A stretch of 34,099 bases of DNA from JASFUX01 sp050050115 (GTDB lineage: Bacteria > Pseudomonadota > Alphaproteobacteria > Caulobacterales > Maricaulaceae). This document shows, piece by piece, positions 23,013 through 31,034 of the stretch. Within the stretch, counting starts at the first letter, position 1. Each line of letters starts with the position of its first letter. Location: positions 1 through 34,099 of the forward strand of contig JASFUX010000005.1 of NCBI GenBank assembly GCA_050050115.1, written 5' to 3'. The notes beneath the pieces are model-generated. The model made no database searches and was not told where the DNA came from. It saw nothing but the letters and a program-made list of their open reading frames with translations. Made by a program: the position numbers and the translations under genes.

Positions 23013-23587
23013 GTTCGCTCCGCTTCGAACGCTGCGATAGAATCCTCGCGCGCAAGCAAGTATCCGAGCTGGTCGACGCCTTCGAGCAGACACGTTCGCG
23101 CAAACGGCTCGATCTCGAACGCCACTGGCGCATCGTTGCCGACGGCGATGGTTTTCGCGTCGAGATCGATCGTAACCGGAATGTCGGGCTGAGTGAGCAG
23201 GCGTTCGTAAACTTCCTCCGGCGCGTCGATCGCCAGGAGGCCGTTCTTCAGGGCGTTGGCGCGGAAGATGTCAGCGAGACCGGAGCTGATCACCGCCTTG
23301 AAGCCGTAGTCCGACAACGCCCAGGCAGCGTGTTCGCGCGAGGAGCCGCAGCCGAAGTTTTTGCCCGCGACCAGGATCGTCGCCTCGCCGGGACCGCTCG
23401 AGGGCAGGGGTGAGTCGGCCTTTTCCGTCCCGTCCGCGTTCCAGCGGCGGTCGTGAAACGCGTGCTCGCCGAAGCCTTCGCGGGTGGTCGCGGTGAGGAA
23501 GCGCGCGGGGATGATCTGGTCGGTGTCGACGTTGGACTGGTCTAAGACCCGCGTCTTCGCCGTCAGCTTGCGGAAAGGTTTGGACAT
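23009..23587 (-). CDS. leuD: 3-isopropylmalate dehydratase small subunit LeuD
   Basis: A 192-residue swivel-domain subunit that, with LeuC, isomerises 2- to 3-isopropylmalate. N-terminal FRKLTAKTRVLDQSNVDTDQIIPARFL, then ILVAGKNFGCGSSREHAAWALSDYGFKAVISSGLADIFRANALKNGLL. These are the aconitase-family substrate loop (GCGSSREHA) and the swivel core. ATG 23587 lies a few bases after the DUF3806-like stop. Normal length. It is the last gene of the ilv-leu operon and converges on the regulator gene. Confidence 0.96.
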   Translation of the reverse strand: MSKPFRKLTAKTRVLDQSNVDTDQIIPARFLTATTREGFGEHAFHDRRWNADGTEKADSPLPSSGPGEATILVAGKNFGCGSSREHAAWALSDYGFKAVISSGLADIFRANALKNGLLAIDAPEEVYERLLTQPDIPVTIDLDAKTIAVGNDAPVAFEIEPFARTCLLEGVDQLGYLLAREDSIAAFEAERT

Positions 23588-23590
23588 CAG

Positions 23591-24010
23591 CTAGTTCGCC
23601 TTGCGATCTTGAATTTCATTGTTGTCGAGCTTCGCGCGTATCACCTTGATGGTTTCGTCACGCAGCTGTTCAATCGAAACTGCTTCTTTGCGGCGCAAGC
23701 GCTTTTGAATCATGCTGATTGGCGCGCAATGAATGTTCTTTCCCGGAGGAGACAAACACGTCTCTTCACCGTATTCGTCTTCAGCGCGGACCCACTCAAA
23801 GTTGGATTCTTCGACAATTGTCTCGCCGAACGCCAAGCCGAGCGCAATGAGCGCATCCGGAGCGTCGATCTCTTCTTCTAAAAATGAGTCGTACAAACTC
23901 TGAACTTGTTGAACGCTCAGCGGTCGCTGCGAAGCTTGACTGATGCGCATGGCGAACGCCAACCCCTCATCGAGTGCAAGCAATTCGTCGGCCGAAAGTG
24001 GCCTAAGCAT
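23591..24010 (-). CDS. DUF3806-like protein inserted between leuC and leuD
   Basis: A 139-residue protein. ATG 24010 overlaps the leuC stop by 8 bases, giving MLRPLSADELLALDEGLAFA. The centre, ALGLAFGETIVEESNFEWVRAEDEYGEETCLSPPGKNIHCAPISMIQKRL, fits my recollection of the DUF3806 family (xGxxLGExI, a W-V-x-x-x-D-x-Y-G core and the P-x-x-x-I-x-K-R motif). Function unknown for the family. Base use differs: 23701-23760 is 29/60 G+C, while 24061-24120 in leuC is 49/60. This suggests a later arrival placed inside an otherwise continuous leuCD pair. It shares transcription with the operon. Confidence 0.7.
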   Translation of the reverse strand: MLRPLSADELLALDEGLAFAMRISQASQRPLSVQQVQSLYDSFLEEEIDAPDALIALGLAFGETIVEESNFEWVRAEDEYGEETCLSPPGKNIHCAPISMIQKRLRRKEAVSIEQLRDETIKVIRAKLDNNEIQDRKAN

Positions 24011-25421
24011 TCCCCACCTCCGCCAGGAACGCCCGTGCATCCGCGACACATCCCGCGATCGCGCTCGCTGCGGCGGTGGCGGGGCTCGCCAGCATCGTAC
24101 GCGCGCCGGGGCCTTGGCGGCCTTCGAAATTGCGGTTGGACGTCGAGACCACGTATTCGCCAGGCCGCGCCGTGTCGCCGTTCATCCCAAGGCACATCGA
24201 GCAGCCCGGCTCGCGCCATTGCGCGCCCGCAGCGAGGAAGACCTCGTGCAGCCCTGCCGCTTCGGCCTGGCGCTTCACCGTCTCCGAGCCCGGCACGATG
24301 ATGGCCTCGACGTTGTCGGCGACCTTGCGGCCTTTCATCACCGCGGCGGCGGCTTCGAGGTCGGACAGACGTCCGTTCGTGCACGAACCGACGAAGGTCT
24401 TCTGCACTGGCAGCCCAGCAATCGGACGGCCCGCCGAGAGTCCCATATATTCAAGCGCGCGCCGCTCGTCTGCGCCTGCAGGTTCAGGCACGGCGGCGTC
24501 GATCTGCGTGCTCATCGCCGGGTTGTTGCCCCAAGTGATCATGGGCGCGAGGGCCGCGGCGTCGAGGGTCACCGTCTGGTCGAACTCGGCGCCGTCGTCG
24601 GTCGTCAACGCGCGCCAGCGTTCGATCGCGGCGTCGAAGTCGGCCCCTTTGGGTGCGCGCTCGCGGCCTTCGAGCCAGGCAAACGTCGTTTCGTCGGGCG
24701 CGATCATGCCGGCCCGTGCGCCGCCCTCGATCGACATGTTGCAGATGGTCATCCGCTCTTCCATCGAGAGCGCGGCGATCCCCGGCCCGCGATACTCGAT
24801 CACGTGGCCGACCCCGCCGCCGACGCCGATCTTGCCGATGATCGCCAGGATCAGGTCCTTGGCGGTCACGCCCTTCGGAATCTCGCTCTCGACCTCGATC
24901 GCCAGCGTCTTCGGGCGTCGCTGCAGGACGCATTGGGTCGCGAGCACGTGGCCGACTTCGGTCGTGCCGATGCCGAAGGCGAGCGCGCCGAAGGCGCCGT
25001 GGGTCGAAGTGTGGCTGTCGCCGCAGACGATGGTCATGCCCGGCTGGGTTGCGCCCAGCTCGGGGCCCATCACGTGGACGATGCCGCGGTGCTCGCTCTC
25101 CCAGCCGTGCAGCGTGATCCCATGCTCCTTGCAGTTGGCGTAGAGCGTCTCGACTTGGTTCTGCGCCTGCTTGGTCGCATACGGACGAAACCCGTCCGGG
25201 CCGGCCGGCAAGGTGGGCGTCGAGTGATCGCAGGTCGCTAGCGTCAGGTTGGGGCGGCGTACTTTGAGCCCGCGCGCCTTCAGTTCGGCGAAGGCCTGCG
25301 GCGTCGTCACCTCGTGAATGAGGTGCAGGTCGATGTAGAGCACCGCCGGTTGGTCGGTGCTCGCCTGGGAGACGAGGTGGCTCTCCCAAACCTTTTCAAA
25401 AAGGGTCTTCGGCGCAGCCAT
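24003..25421 (-). CDS. leuC: 3-isopropylmalate dehydratase large subunit LeuC
   Basis: A 472-residue aconitase-fold subunit with a [4Fe-4S] cluster. N-terminal KTLFEKVWESHLVSQ, YIDLHLIHEVTTPQAF and VCGDSHTSTHGAFGALAFGIGTTEVGHVLATQ; cluster ligands in FVGSCTNGRLSDLE and CSMCLGMNGD; C-terminal SNRNFEGRQGPGARTMLASPATAAASAIAG. ATG 25421 uses the last base of the ilvE stop (TGATG); GTG 25424 is one codon earlier. Normal family length. Confidence 0.96.
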   Translation of the reverse strand: MAAPKTLFEKVWESHLVSQASTDQPAVLYIDLHLIHEVTTPQAFAELKARGLKVRRPNLTLATCDHSTPTLPAGPDGFRPYATKQAQNQVETLYANCKEHGITLHGWESEHRGIVHVMGPELGATQPGMTIVCGDSHTSTHGAFGALAFGIGTTEVGHVLATQCVLQRRPKTLAIEVESEIPKGVTAKDLILAIIGKIGVGGGVGHVIEYRGPGIAALSMEERMTICNMSIEGGARAGMIAPDETTFAWLEGRERAPKGADFDAAIERWRALTTDDGAEFDQTVTLDAAALAPMITWGNNPAMSTQIDAAVPEPAGADERRALEYMGLSAGRPIAGLPVQKTFVGSCTNGRLSDLEAAAAVMKGRKVADNVEAIIVPGSETVKRQAEAAGLHEVFLAAGAQWREPGCSMCLGMNGDTARPGEYVVSTSNRNFEGRQGPGARTMLASPATAAASAIAGCVADARAFLAEVGNA

Positions 25422-26383
25422 CACGCCCCCGCCGCGACCTTGGCCGTCGCGCCTTCCGCCATCGGCATCAGCCAGCTGCGCGTGTCGGGCGTCTTGCCGT
25501 CAAAGAGGCCGAAAAAGCGCTCCTGCAACGCACGGGTGACCGGCCCGGCCTTGCCTTCGCCGACCTGCGTGCGGTCGACGCTGCGCACCGGTGTGATCTC
25601 CGCGGCCGTGCCGGTGAGAAAGATCTCGTCGACGAGATAGAGCATCTCGCGCGGCATCGACTGCTCGATCACCTGGATGCCGAGATCTTCAGCGAGGCGC
25701 ATGACGGTGTCGCGGGTGATGCCGAACAGGATCGAGTCGCCCGCCGGCGGAGTCAGCAGCTTGCCGTCCTTGACCATGAACAGGTTCTCGCCCGCGCCTT
25801 CCGACAGACGGCCGTCAGCTCCCAGAGCAATGCCTTCGGCGAAGCCGTTGGATTGCGCCTCCCGCCCGATGAGAACGCCCGAAAGATAGTTGCCCGCCGC
25901 CTTGGCCGCGGCTGGCGTGGTCGAGGGCGCGGGTCGGCGCCAGGAAGAGACGCACACGTCGACGCCCTGGGTCACCGCTTCGTCGCCGAGGTAGCCGCCC
26001 CAGGGCAGCGCAGCGATCGCGACGTCTACGACGGCGTGATCGGGCGGGGTCACCTTGAGGCCGCAGTCGCCGTAAAAGGCGATGGGACGCAGGTAGGTGC
26101 TCGTCAGGCCGTTGGCGCCGACCACTTCGCGGCACGCCGCTTCAAGCTCGTCGACCGTGCGGCCGATCTCCATGCCGTAGATCTTCGCCGAGGTGACCAA
26201 CCGCTGGACGTGATCGTGGATGCGGAAGCCGCGCGGGCCGTTGTTCGTCTCATAGACGCGGATGCCCTCGAACACGGCGGTGCCGTAGTGAAGGGCGTGG
26301 GAGAGCACGCTGATCTTCGCCTCATGCGAAGGCGTCAGCGCGCCGTTCATCCAAATGTAGCTCGTTGCGCCGTCATCGCGCAT
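25421..26383 (-). CDS. ilvE: Branched-chain amino acid aminotransferase IlvE
   Basis: A 320-residue fold-type IV PLP enzyme doing the last step of Val, Ile and Leu synthesis. Motifs: IWMNGALTPSHEAKISVLSHALHYGTAVFEGIRVY, the PLP Lys in AAAKAAGNYLSGVLIGREA, and LSEGAGENLFMVKDGKLLTPPAGDSILFGITRD. Similar to enterobacterial IlvE. ATG 26383 has AGGAG eight bases upstream, in a 28-base gap after leuA; this is the largest gap in the downstream half of the operon. Confidence 0.96.
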   Translation of the reverse strand: MRDDGATSYIWMNGALTPSHEAKISVLSHALHYGTAVFEGIRVYETNNGPRGFRIHDHVQRLVTSAKIYGMEIGRTVDELEAACREVVGANGLTSTYLRPIAFYGDCGLKVTPPDHAVVDVAIAALPWGGYLGDEAVTQGVDVCVSSWRRPAPSTTPAAAKAAGNYLSGVLIGREAQSNGFAEGIALGADGRLSEGAGENLFMVKDGKLLTPPAGDSILFGITRDTVMRLAEDLGIQVIEQSMPREMLYLVDEIFLTGTAAEITPVRSVDRTQVGEGKAGPVTRALQERFFGLFDGKTPDTRSWLMPMAEGATAKVAAGA

Positions 26384-26411
26384 AATCCGTACTCCTATAA
26401 ATCTGTAAGCG

Positions 26412-28031
26412 TCAGGCGGTTCTGGCTGCTTCGCCGGTCGCCGCTGCTTGCTCTGCCTTCTGCGCCGCGAGACGATCGCGCTGGCGCAAGATTCGATTGA
26501 CTACGTCGAGGTAGGCCGAAGCGCCGGCTGCGACGATGTCGGTGTTGACCCCGCGGCCGTGATAGCGGCGGCCGTCGAACCATACGTGTACGTCCGCTTC
26601 GCCCAGCGCGTCCTCGCCGGAGGATACAGAACGTACGGTGAAGTCCTCGAGCTCGAGGGAAACGCCGGTGATCTTGTCGATCGCGGAGAAGATTGCGTCG
26701 ATGGGGCCGTCGCCTTCGCCAGCTTCGCGAAACTTCTCGCCATCGTCGTTGATCAACTCGATCGAGCCGTAGGGCGTCGAGGCCTCACCGTAGCCGGTGC
26801 CCGAGTGCATGCCGGAGATGCGCCACGGGCCGGCGTTGCCGGCGGTTTCGCCAAGGATCAGCGCTTCAAGATCGGAGTCGAAGACCTCTTTCTTGGTGTC
26901 GGCCAAGTCCTTGAAGGCGACGAATACGGACTGAAGCTGATTGTCGCCCAGGTCGAAGCCGAGGCGCTTGGCGCGCTCGGCGATCGCGGCGCGGCCGGAG
27001 TGCTTGCCCAAGATCAGATTGTCGCGCGAAACGCCGACGTCCTCGGGCTTCATGATCTCGTAGGTCTCGCGGTTCTTCAGCACGCCGTGCTGATGGATGC
27101 CGGCCTCGTGCACGAAGGCGTTGCGGCCAACGATCGCCTTATTGCGCGACACCGGCTGCCCGGTGAGCGTCGCCAGCAGGCGGCTCGCGCCATAGAGGCG
27201 GTTGGTGTTGACCTGAGTGTCGACGCCGAAGTGATCGGCGCGGACCTTCAGCGCCATGACCACTTCTTCGAGCGAGCAGTTGCCCGCGCGCTCGCCGATG
27301 CCGTTGATCGCGCATTCGATCTGCCGCGCGCCGCCTTTGACGGCGGCGAGAGAGTTCGCGGCCGCCAGTCCCAGGTCGTCATGGCAGTGTGTGGAGAGGA
27401 CGATGGCGTCGTTGCCGATGTCCGCGCGCAGGCCTTCGAACAATTCTTTGATCTCGGCCGGGGTCGTATAGCCGACCGTATCCGGAATATTGATCGTGGT
27501 CGCGCCGGCGTCGATCGCGGCGGCGACGACTTCGCCCAAATAGTCTCGCTCGGTGCGGATGGCGTCCTCTGGCGAAAACTCCACTTCGTCGGCGAGATCG
27601 CAGGCCATGCGCACGCTGGCGACGGCGTGCTCGAGCACCTGTTCCTTGGTGAAGTTGAACTTCGCTTCGCGGTGCACCGGGCTGGTGCCGATGAACACGT
27701 GGATGCGGCTGCGCTGAGCTGGTTTCAGCGCCTTGCCCGCCTCGCGGATGTCGCCTTCCACGCAGCGTGCGAGCGAGCAGATGGTCACGCCGTTGATCTC
27801 CTGGCTGACCGTCTGGACCGACTCGAAGTCGCCAGGGCTCGACGCAGCGAAGCCCGCCTCGATGATGTCGACGCCAAGGTCGGCGAGGGTGCGCGCCATA
27901 CGGAGCTTTTGCCCGACGGTCATCGAGAAGCCTGGCGCCTGTTCGCCGTCGCGCAGCGTGGTGTCGAAGATGCGGACGTGATCTTCGGTTCCGTTCGCGC
28001 CGTTTCTGGCTTGTTGGTTCTGGGCGGTCAT
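26412..28031 (-). CDS. leuA: 2-isopropylmalate synthase LeuA
   Basis: A 539-residue enzyme condensing acetyl-CoA with 2-ketoisovalerate, the committed leucine step. Catalytic barrel: VRIFDTTLRDGEQAPGFSMTV, STHCHDDLGLAAANSLAAVKGGA, and IERAGNCSLEEV-like GIGERAGNCSLEEVVMAL. Linker and flexible domain NAFVHEAGIHQHGVLKNRETYE, then a C-terminal LeuA dimer/regulatory domain (about 420-515, ending GRRYHGRGVNTDIVAAGASAYLDVVNRIL), which in the family binds leucine. ATG 28031 shares four bases (ATGA) with ilvM. Confidence 0.96.
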   Translation of the reverse strand: MTAQNQQARNGANGTEDHVRIFDTTLRDGEQAPGFSMTVGQKLRMARTLADLGVDIIEAGFAASSPGDFESVQTVSQEINGVTICSLARCVEGDIREAGKALKPAQRSRIHVFIGTSPVHREAKFNFTKEQVLEHAVASVRMACDLADEVEFSPEDAIRTERDYLGEVVAAAIDAGATTINIPDTVGYTTPAEIKELFEGLRADIGNDAIVLSTHCHDDLGLAAANSLAAVKGGARQIECAINGIGERAGNCSLEEVVMALKVRADHFGVDTQVNTNRLYGASRLLATLTGQPVSRNKAIVGRNAFVHEAGIHQHGVLKNRETYEIMKPEDVGVSRDNLILGKHSGRAAIAERAKRLGFDLGDNQLQSVFVAFKDLADTKKEVFDSDLEALILGETAGNAGPWRISGMHSGTGYGEASTPYGSIELINDDGEKFREAGEGDGPIDAIFSAIDKITGVSLELEDFTVRSVSSGEDALGEADVHVWFDGRRYHGRGVNTDIVAAGASAYLDVVNRILRQRDRLAAQKAEQAAATGEAARTA

Positions 28032-28291
28032 CTGGCGTTCTCCATCGCCTCGGTGTTCGCAGCTTCAAGCTCGGCGGTACGTACGTCTACGAGGCGCTCG
28101 AGCTGGCGTTTCAGGGTCTCGGCGTTGCGGCCCGCGTCGCGCGGCGCGATCGACAGGGTCAGCTTGCGCTCACCGTCGAGCGGGCCGCCGAAGTCGACGG
28201 CCTCGAAGCGCCAACCGCGACGCTCGACAAGGCCAAGCAGGCGCACCAAGGCGCCCTCGGCGTCGTCCATCGTCACGCGGATCGTGCTCAC
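28028..28291 (-). CDS. ilvM: Acetolactate synthase small subunit, IlvM type
   Basis: An 87-residue single ACT-like domain: MSTIRVTMDDAEGALVRLLGLVERRGWRFEAVDFGG and then LTLSIAPRD...LKRQLERLVDVRTAEL. Length and pattern (R-V-L-x-L-V-x-R-R-G-x; Q-L-x-K-L-x-D-V) match the short enterobacterial IlvM and not the about 160-residue IlvN/IlvH. GTG start at 28291 overlaps ilvG by four bases. Regulatory partner of the large subunit; the short type in enterobacteria gives a valine-insensitive enzyme, which may or may not hold here. Confidence 0.88.
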   Translation of the reverse strand: MSTIRVTMDDAEGALVRLLGLVERRGWRFEAVDFGGPLDGERKLTLSIAPRDAGRNAETLKRQLERLVDVRTAELEAANTEAMENAR

Positions 28292-29997
28292 GTCACGTCT
28301 CCTTCAATCATCTCGTGGTTGGCCGCGCCCTGCGGCACCAGCGGCCAGACGTTCGCGGCCGGATCGATCTTGACGTGCATCAGGATCGGGCCTTCGGCGG
28401 CGAGCAGGCGGTCGATGCCGGCGTCGACTTGATCGCGCTTGTCGACCGTGAACGATTCAATGCCGAATGCTTCGGCCACCTTGGCGAAGTCCGGGTTGTC
28501 GGCGAGATCGACTTCGGAGCGGTTGCCGTCGAAAAACAGGTCTTGCCACTGACGGACCATGCCGAGCATGGCGTTGTCGATGAGGATGATCTTCACCGGG
28601 ATCTTGTAGCGGTTGAGCGTCGCCAGCTCCTGGATGTTCATCATGATCGAGCCGTCGCCCGACACGCAGACCACCATGGAGTCGGGACACGCCAGCTTCG
28701 CGCCGATCGCGGCCGGCAGACCGAAGCCCATCGCGCCGAGGCCGCCCGAGGTCAGGTGCGCTTCGGGGCGGGTGAAGCGGCAGTGCTGGGCGACCCACAT
28801 CTGATGCTGGCCGACATCGCAGGCGATGATCAGGTCGCTGGGCGCGCGCTCGGACATGTCTTTCAAGAGCTTGGGCGCATAAACGCCGTCGCCGGAGGCG
28901 TTGTAGTCCCAGGCCGATTGTTCCTTGAGCGTCTTCAGCTCGTCGAGCCACGGTCCGATCTGGAGATGACCCGGCTCGAGCGAATAGAGGTTCGACAGGA
29001 GTCCGCCAGTCAGAGCGACATCGGCGCGGCGCAGCTTGGAGATCTCTGCGCCGTCGACGTCGAGGTGGATCACGCGGGCGTTCGGCGCGAACTCCGACAG
29101 CTTGCCGGTGGCGCGGTCGTCAAAGCGCGCGCCGGCGGAGATCAGAAGATCGCAGGTCTGCACAGCGAAGTTCGCCGCCTTCAGCCCGTGCATGCCGAGC
29201 ATGCCCATGAAGTTCGGATCGTTGGTCGGGATCGCGCCGAGGCCCTTCAATGTGGCCACCGACGGAATGCCCGTCCGGCCCGCAAAGGCGCGCACAGCCG
29301 CGACGCCGCCGGCGAGGAGCACCCCGCCGCCGACATAGAGCAGCGGCTTCTTCGCCGAGCGGATCAGCTCTTCAGCTTCGGTGAGCGCCGTTGCGGCCGC
29401 GGCGCGCGGCTGCTTGGGTGGCGGCGGCGGATCGATCATCCGCGACACCGGCGCCTGGGCGATGTCCTTGGGCACGTCGATCAGCACCGGACCGGGCCGG
29501 CCGCTTTGGGCGATTTCGAACGCACGCGCGACCGTCTCCGGGATCTCTTCGACCGAGCGCAGGATGAAGCTGTGCTTGACCACCGGCAGCGTCAGTCCAA
29601 AGACGTCCACCTCCTGGAAAGCGTCGGTGCCCATCAAGGTCTGGAACACCTGGCCGGTGATCGCCACGACCGGGGTGGAGTCGAGGAACGCGTCGGCGAG
29701 GCCGGTGACCAGGTTCGTCGCGCCCGGCCCCGACGTCGCCATGCAGACGCCGACCCGCTTGCCGGCGCGGGCATAGCCTTCGGCGGCGAAGGCGGCGCCT
29801 TGCTCGTGGCGGGTGAGGATGTGCTCGACCGAGGAGCGCGTCAGCGCGTCATAGATCGGCATGATCGCGCCGCCGGGGTAGCCGAACACCTTGTCGACCC
29901 CCAGCGCCTCGAGGCCGCGGATGAGCAGATCCGCCCCAGTGCACGCATTCGCACGCGGGTCGGGCGTCTCTGTGCTGATTTTCGCGGCCACGGTCAT
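28288..29997 (-). CDS. ilvG: Acetolactate synthase large subunit, IlvG-like
   Basis: A 569-residue ThDP/FAD enzyme making acetolactate and acetohydroxybutyrate. N-terminal ADLLIRGLEALGVDKVFGYPGGAIMPIYDAL contains the activating Glu nearby in LTRHEQGAAFAAEGYARA; then CMATSGPGATNLVTGLADAFLDSTPVVAITGQV, the ThDP site GDGSIMMNIQELATL...NAMLGMVRQWQ, and the end WPLVPQGAANHEMIEG, which is IlvG-like. ATG 29997 has AGAGGA eight bases upstream. Together with the IlvM-type subunit this is an AHAS II-like pair. Confidence 0.94.
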   Translation of the reverse strand: MTVAAKISTETPDPRANACTGADLLIRGLEALGVDKVFGYPGGAIMPIYDALTRSSVEHILTRHEQGAAFAAEGYARAGKRVGVCMATSGPGATNLVTGLADAFLDSTPVVAITGQVFQTLMGTDAFQEVDVFGLTLPVVKHSFILRSVEEIPETVARAFEIAQSGRPGPVLIDVPKDIAQAPVSRMIDPPPPPKQPRAAAATALTEAEELIRSAKKPLLYVGGGVLLAGGVAAVRAFAGRTGIPSVATLKGLGAIPTNDPNFMGMLGMHGLKAANFAVQTCDLLISAGARFDDRATGKLSEFAPNARVIHLDVDGAEISKLRRADVALTGGLLSNLYSLEPGHLQIGPWLDELKTLKEQSAWDYNASGDGVYAPKLLKDMSERAPSDLIIACDVGQHQMWVAQHCRFTRPEAHLTSGGLGAMGFGLPAAIGAKLACPDSMVVCVSGDGSIMMNIQELATLNRYKIPVKIILIDNAMLGMVRQWQDLFFDGNRSEVDLADNPDFAKVAEAFGIESFTVDKRDQVDAGIDRLLAAEGPILMHVKIDPAANVWPLVPQGAANHEMIEGDVT

Positions 29998-30026
29998 CGT
30001 CTCAGTCCTCTGAGCGTTCGCCTTAA

Positions 30027-31034
30027 CTAAGCGTTGGCTTTGTCGTCCTCGGCGTTGAGCCACGGCATCTTCGCGCGCAGCTCCTTGCCGACTTTCTCGA
30101 TGTTGTGATCGAGGTCGGCCTGCCACATCTTTTTGTATTGCGGCAGTCCGGCCTGGTTCTCGAGGATCCAGTTCTTCGCGAACGTGCCGTCCTGGATGTC
30201 GCCCAAGACCTCGCGCATGCGCTCTTTGGTCTCGTCGTTGATCACCCGCGGTCCGGAAACGAAGTCGCCGTACTTGGCGGTCTCGGAGATGAAGTCGTGC
30301 ATCTTCGAGAGGCCGCCTTCGTGGAGAAGGTCGACGATCAGCTTCACCTCGTGCAGGCACTCGAAGTAGGCGACCTCAGGCTGGTAGCCGGCTTCGACGA
30401 GAACCTCGTAGCCTTTCAAGATCAGCTCGGAGAGGCCGCCGCAGAGCACGGCCTGTTCGCCGAAAAGATCGGTCTCGGTTTCTTCCTTGAACGTCGTGTC
30501 GATCACGCCGCCGCGCACGCCGCCGAGACCCGCCGCATAGGCGAGCGCCTTCTGCGACGCTTGACCGGAGTAGTCTTGATGGACGGCGCGCAGGCACGGC
30601 ACGCCCGCGCCGATCTCGTATTGACGGCGGACGAGATCGCCCGGGCCCTTCGGCGCGATCAGGATCACGTCGAGCGTGCTCGGCGGCGTGATCCGGTCGA
30701 AGTGGATCGAAAAGCCGTGGGCGAACAGCAGGGCGTTGCCCGGCTCGAACGTCTCTTTGATCTCCTCGAACACGTCGGGTTGCTTGGTGTCGGGCGCGAG
30801 GAGCGAGACCAGCCCGGCCGGGCCGGCGGCTTCGGCGGCGCTCATCGGCTTGAAGCCGTCGGCTTCCGCCTTCTGCCAGCCCGGGCCACCTTCGCGCGCG
30901 CCGACGCGGACTTCGACGCCAGAGTCGCGCAGGTTCATCGCGTGGGCGCGTCCTTGGCTGCCATAGCCGATGATCGCGACGGGCTTGTCTGAGATCGCTG
31001 CGACATCGGCGGCGGCGACGGTGGATGTGCTCAT
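30027..31034 (-). CDS. ilvC: Ketol-acid reductoisomerase IlvC (class I)
   Basis: A 335-residue NADPH enzyme, second step of Val/Ile synthesis. Rossmann loop VAIIGYGSQGRAHAMNLRDSGVEVRVG, substrate-domain motifs LIAPKGPGDLVRRQYEIGAGVPCLRAVHQDYSG, TFKEETETDLFGEQAVLCGG (metal Glu/Asp), and ECLHEVKLIVDLLHEGGLSKMHDFISETAKYGDF. Length is class I. ATG 31034 overlaps ilvD by four bases and has AAGGGAG six bases upstream. Confidence 0.97.
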   Translation of the reverse strand: MSTSTVAAADVAAISDKPVAIIGYGSQGRAHAMNLRDSGVEVRVGAREGGPGWQKAEADGFKPMSAAEAAGPAGLVSLLAPDTKQPDVFEEIKETFEPGNALLFAHGFSIHFDRITPPSTLDVILIAPKGPGDLVRRQYEIGAGVPCLRAVHQDYSGQASQKALAYAAGLGGVRGGVIDTTFKEETETDLFGEQAVLCGGLSELILKGYEVLVEAGYQPEVAYFECLHEVKLIVDLLHEGGLSKMHDFISETAKYGDFVSGPRVINDETKERMREVLGDIQDGTFAKNWILENQAGLPQYKKMWQADLDHNIEKVGKELRAKMPWLNAEDDKANA

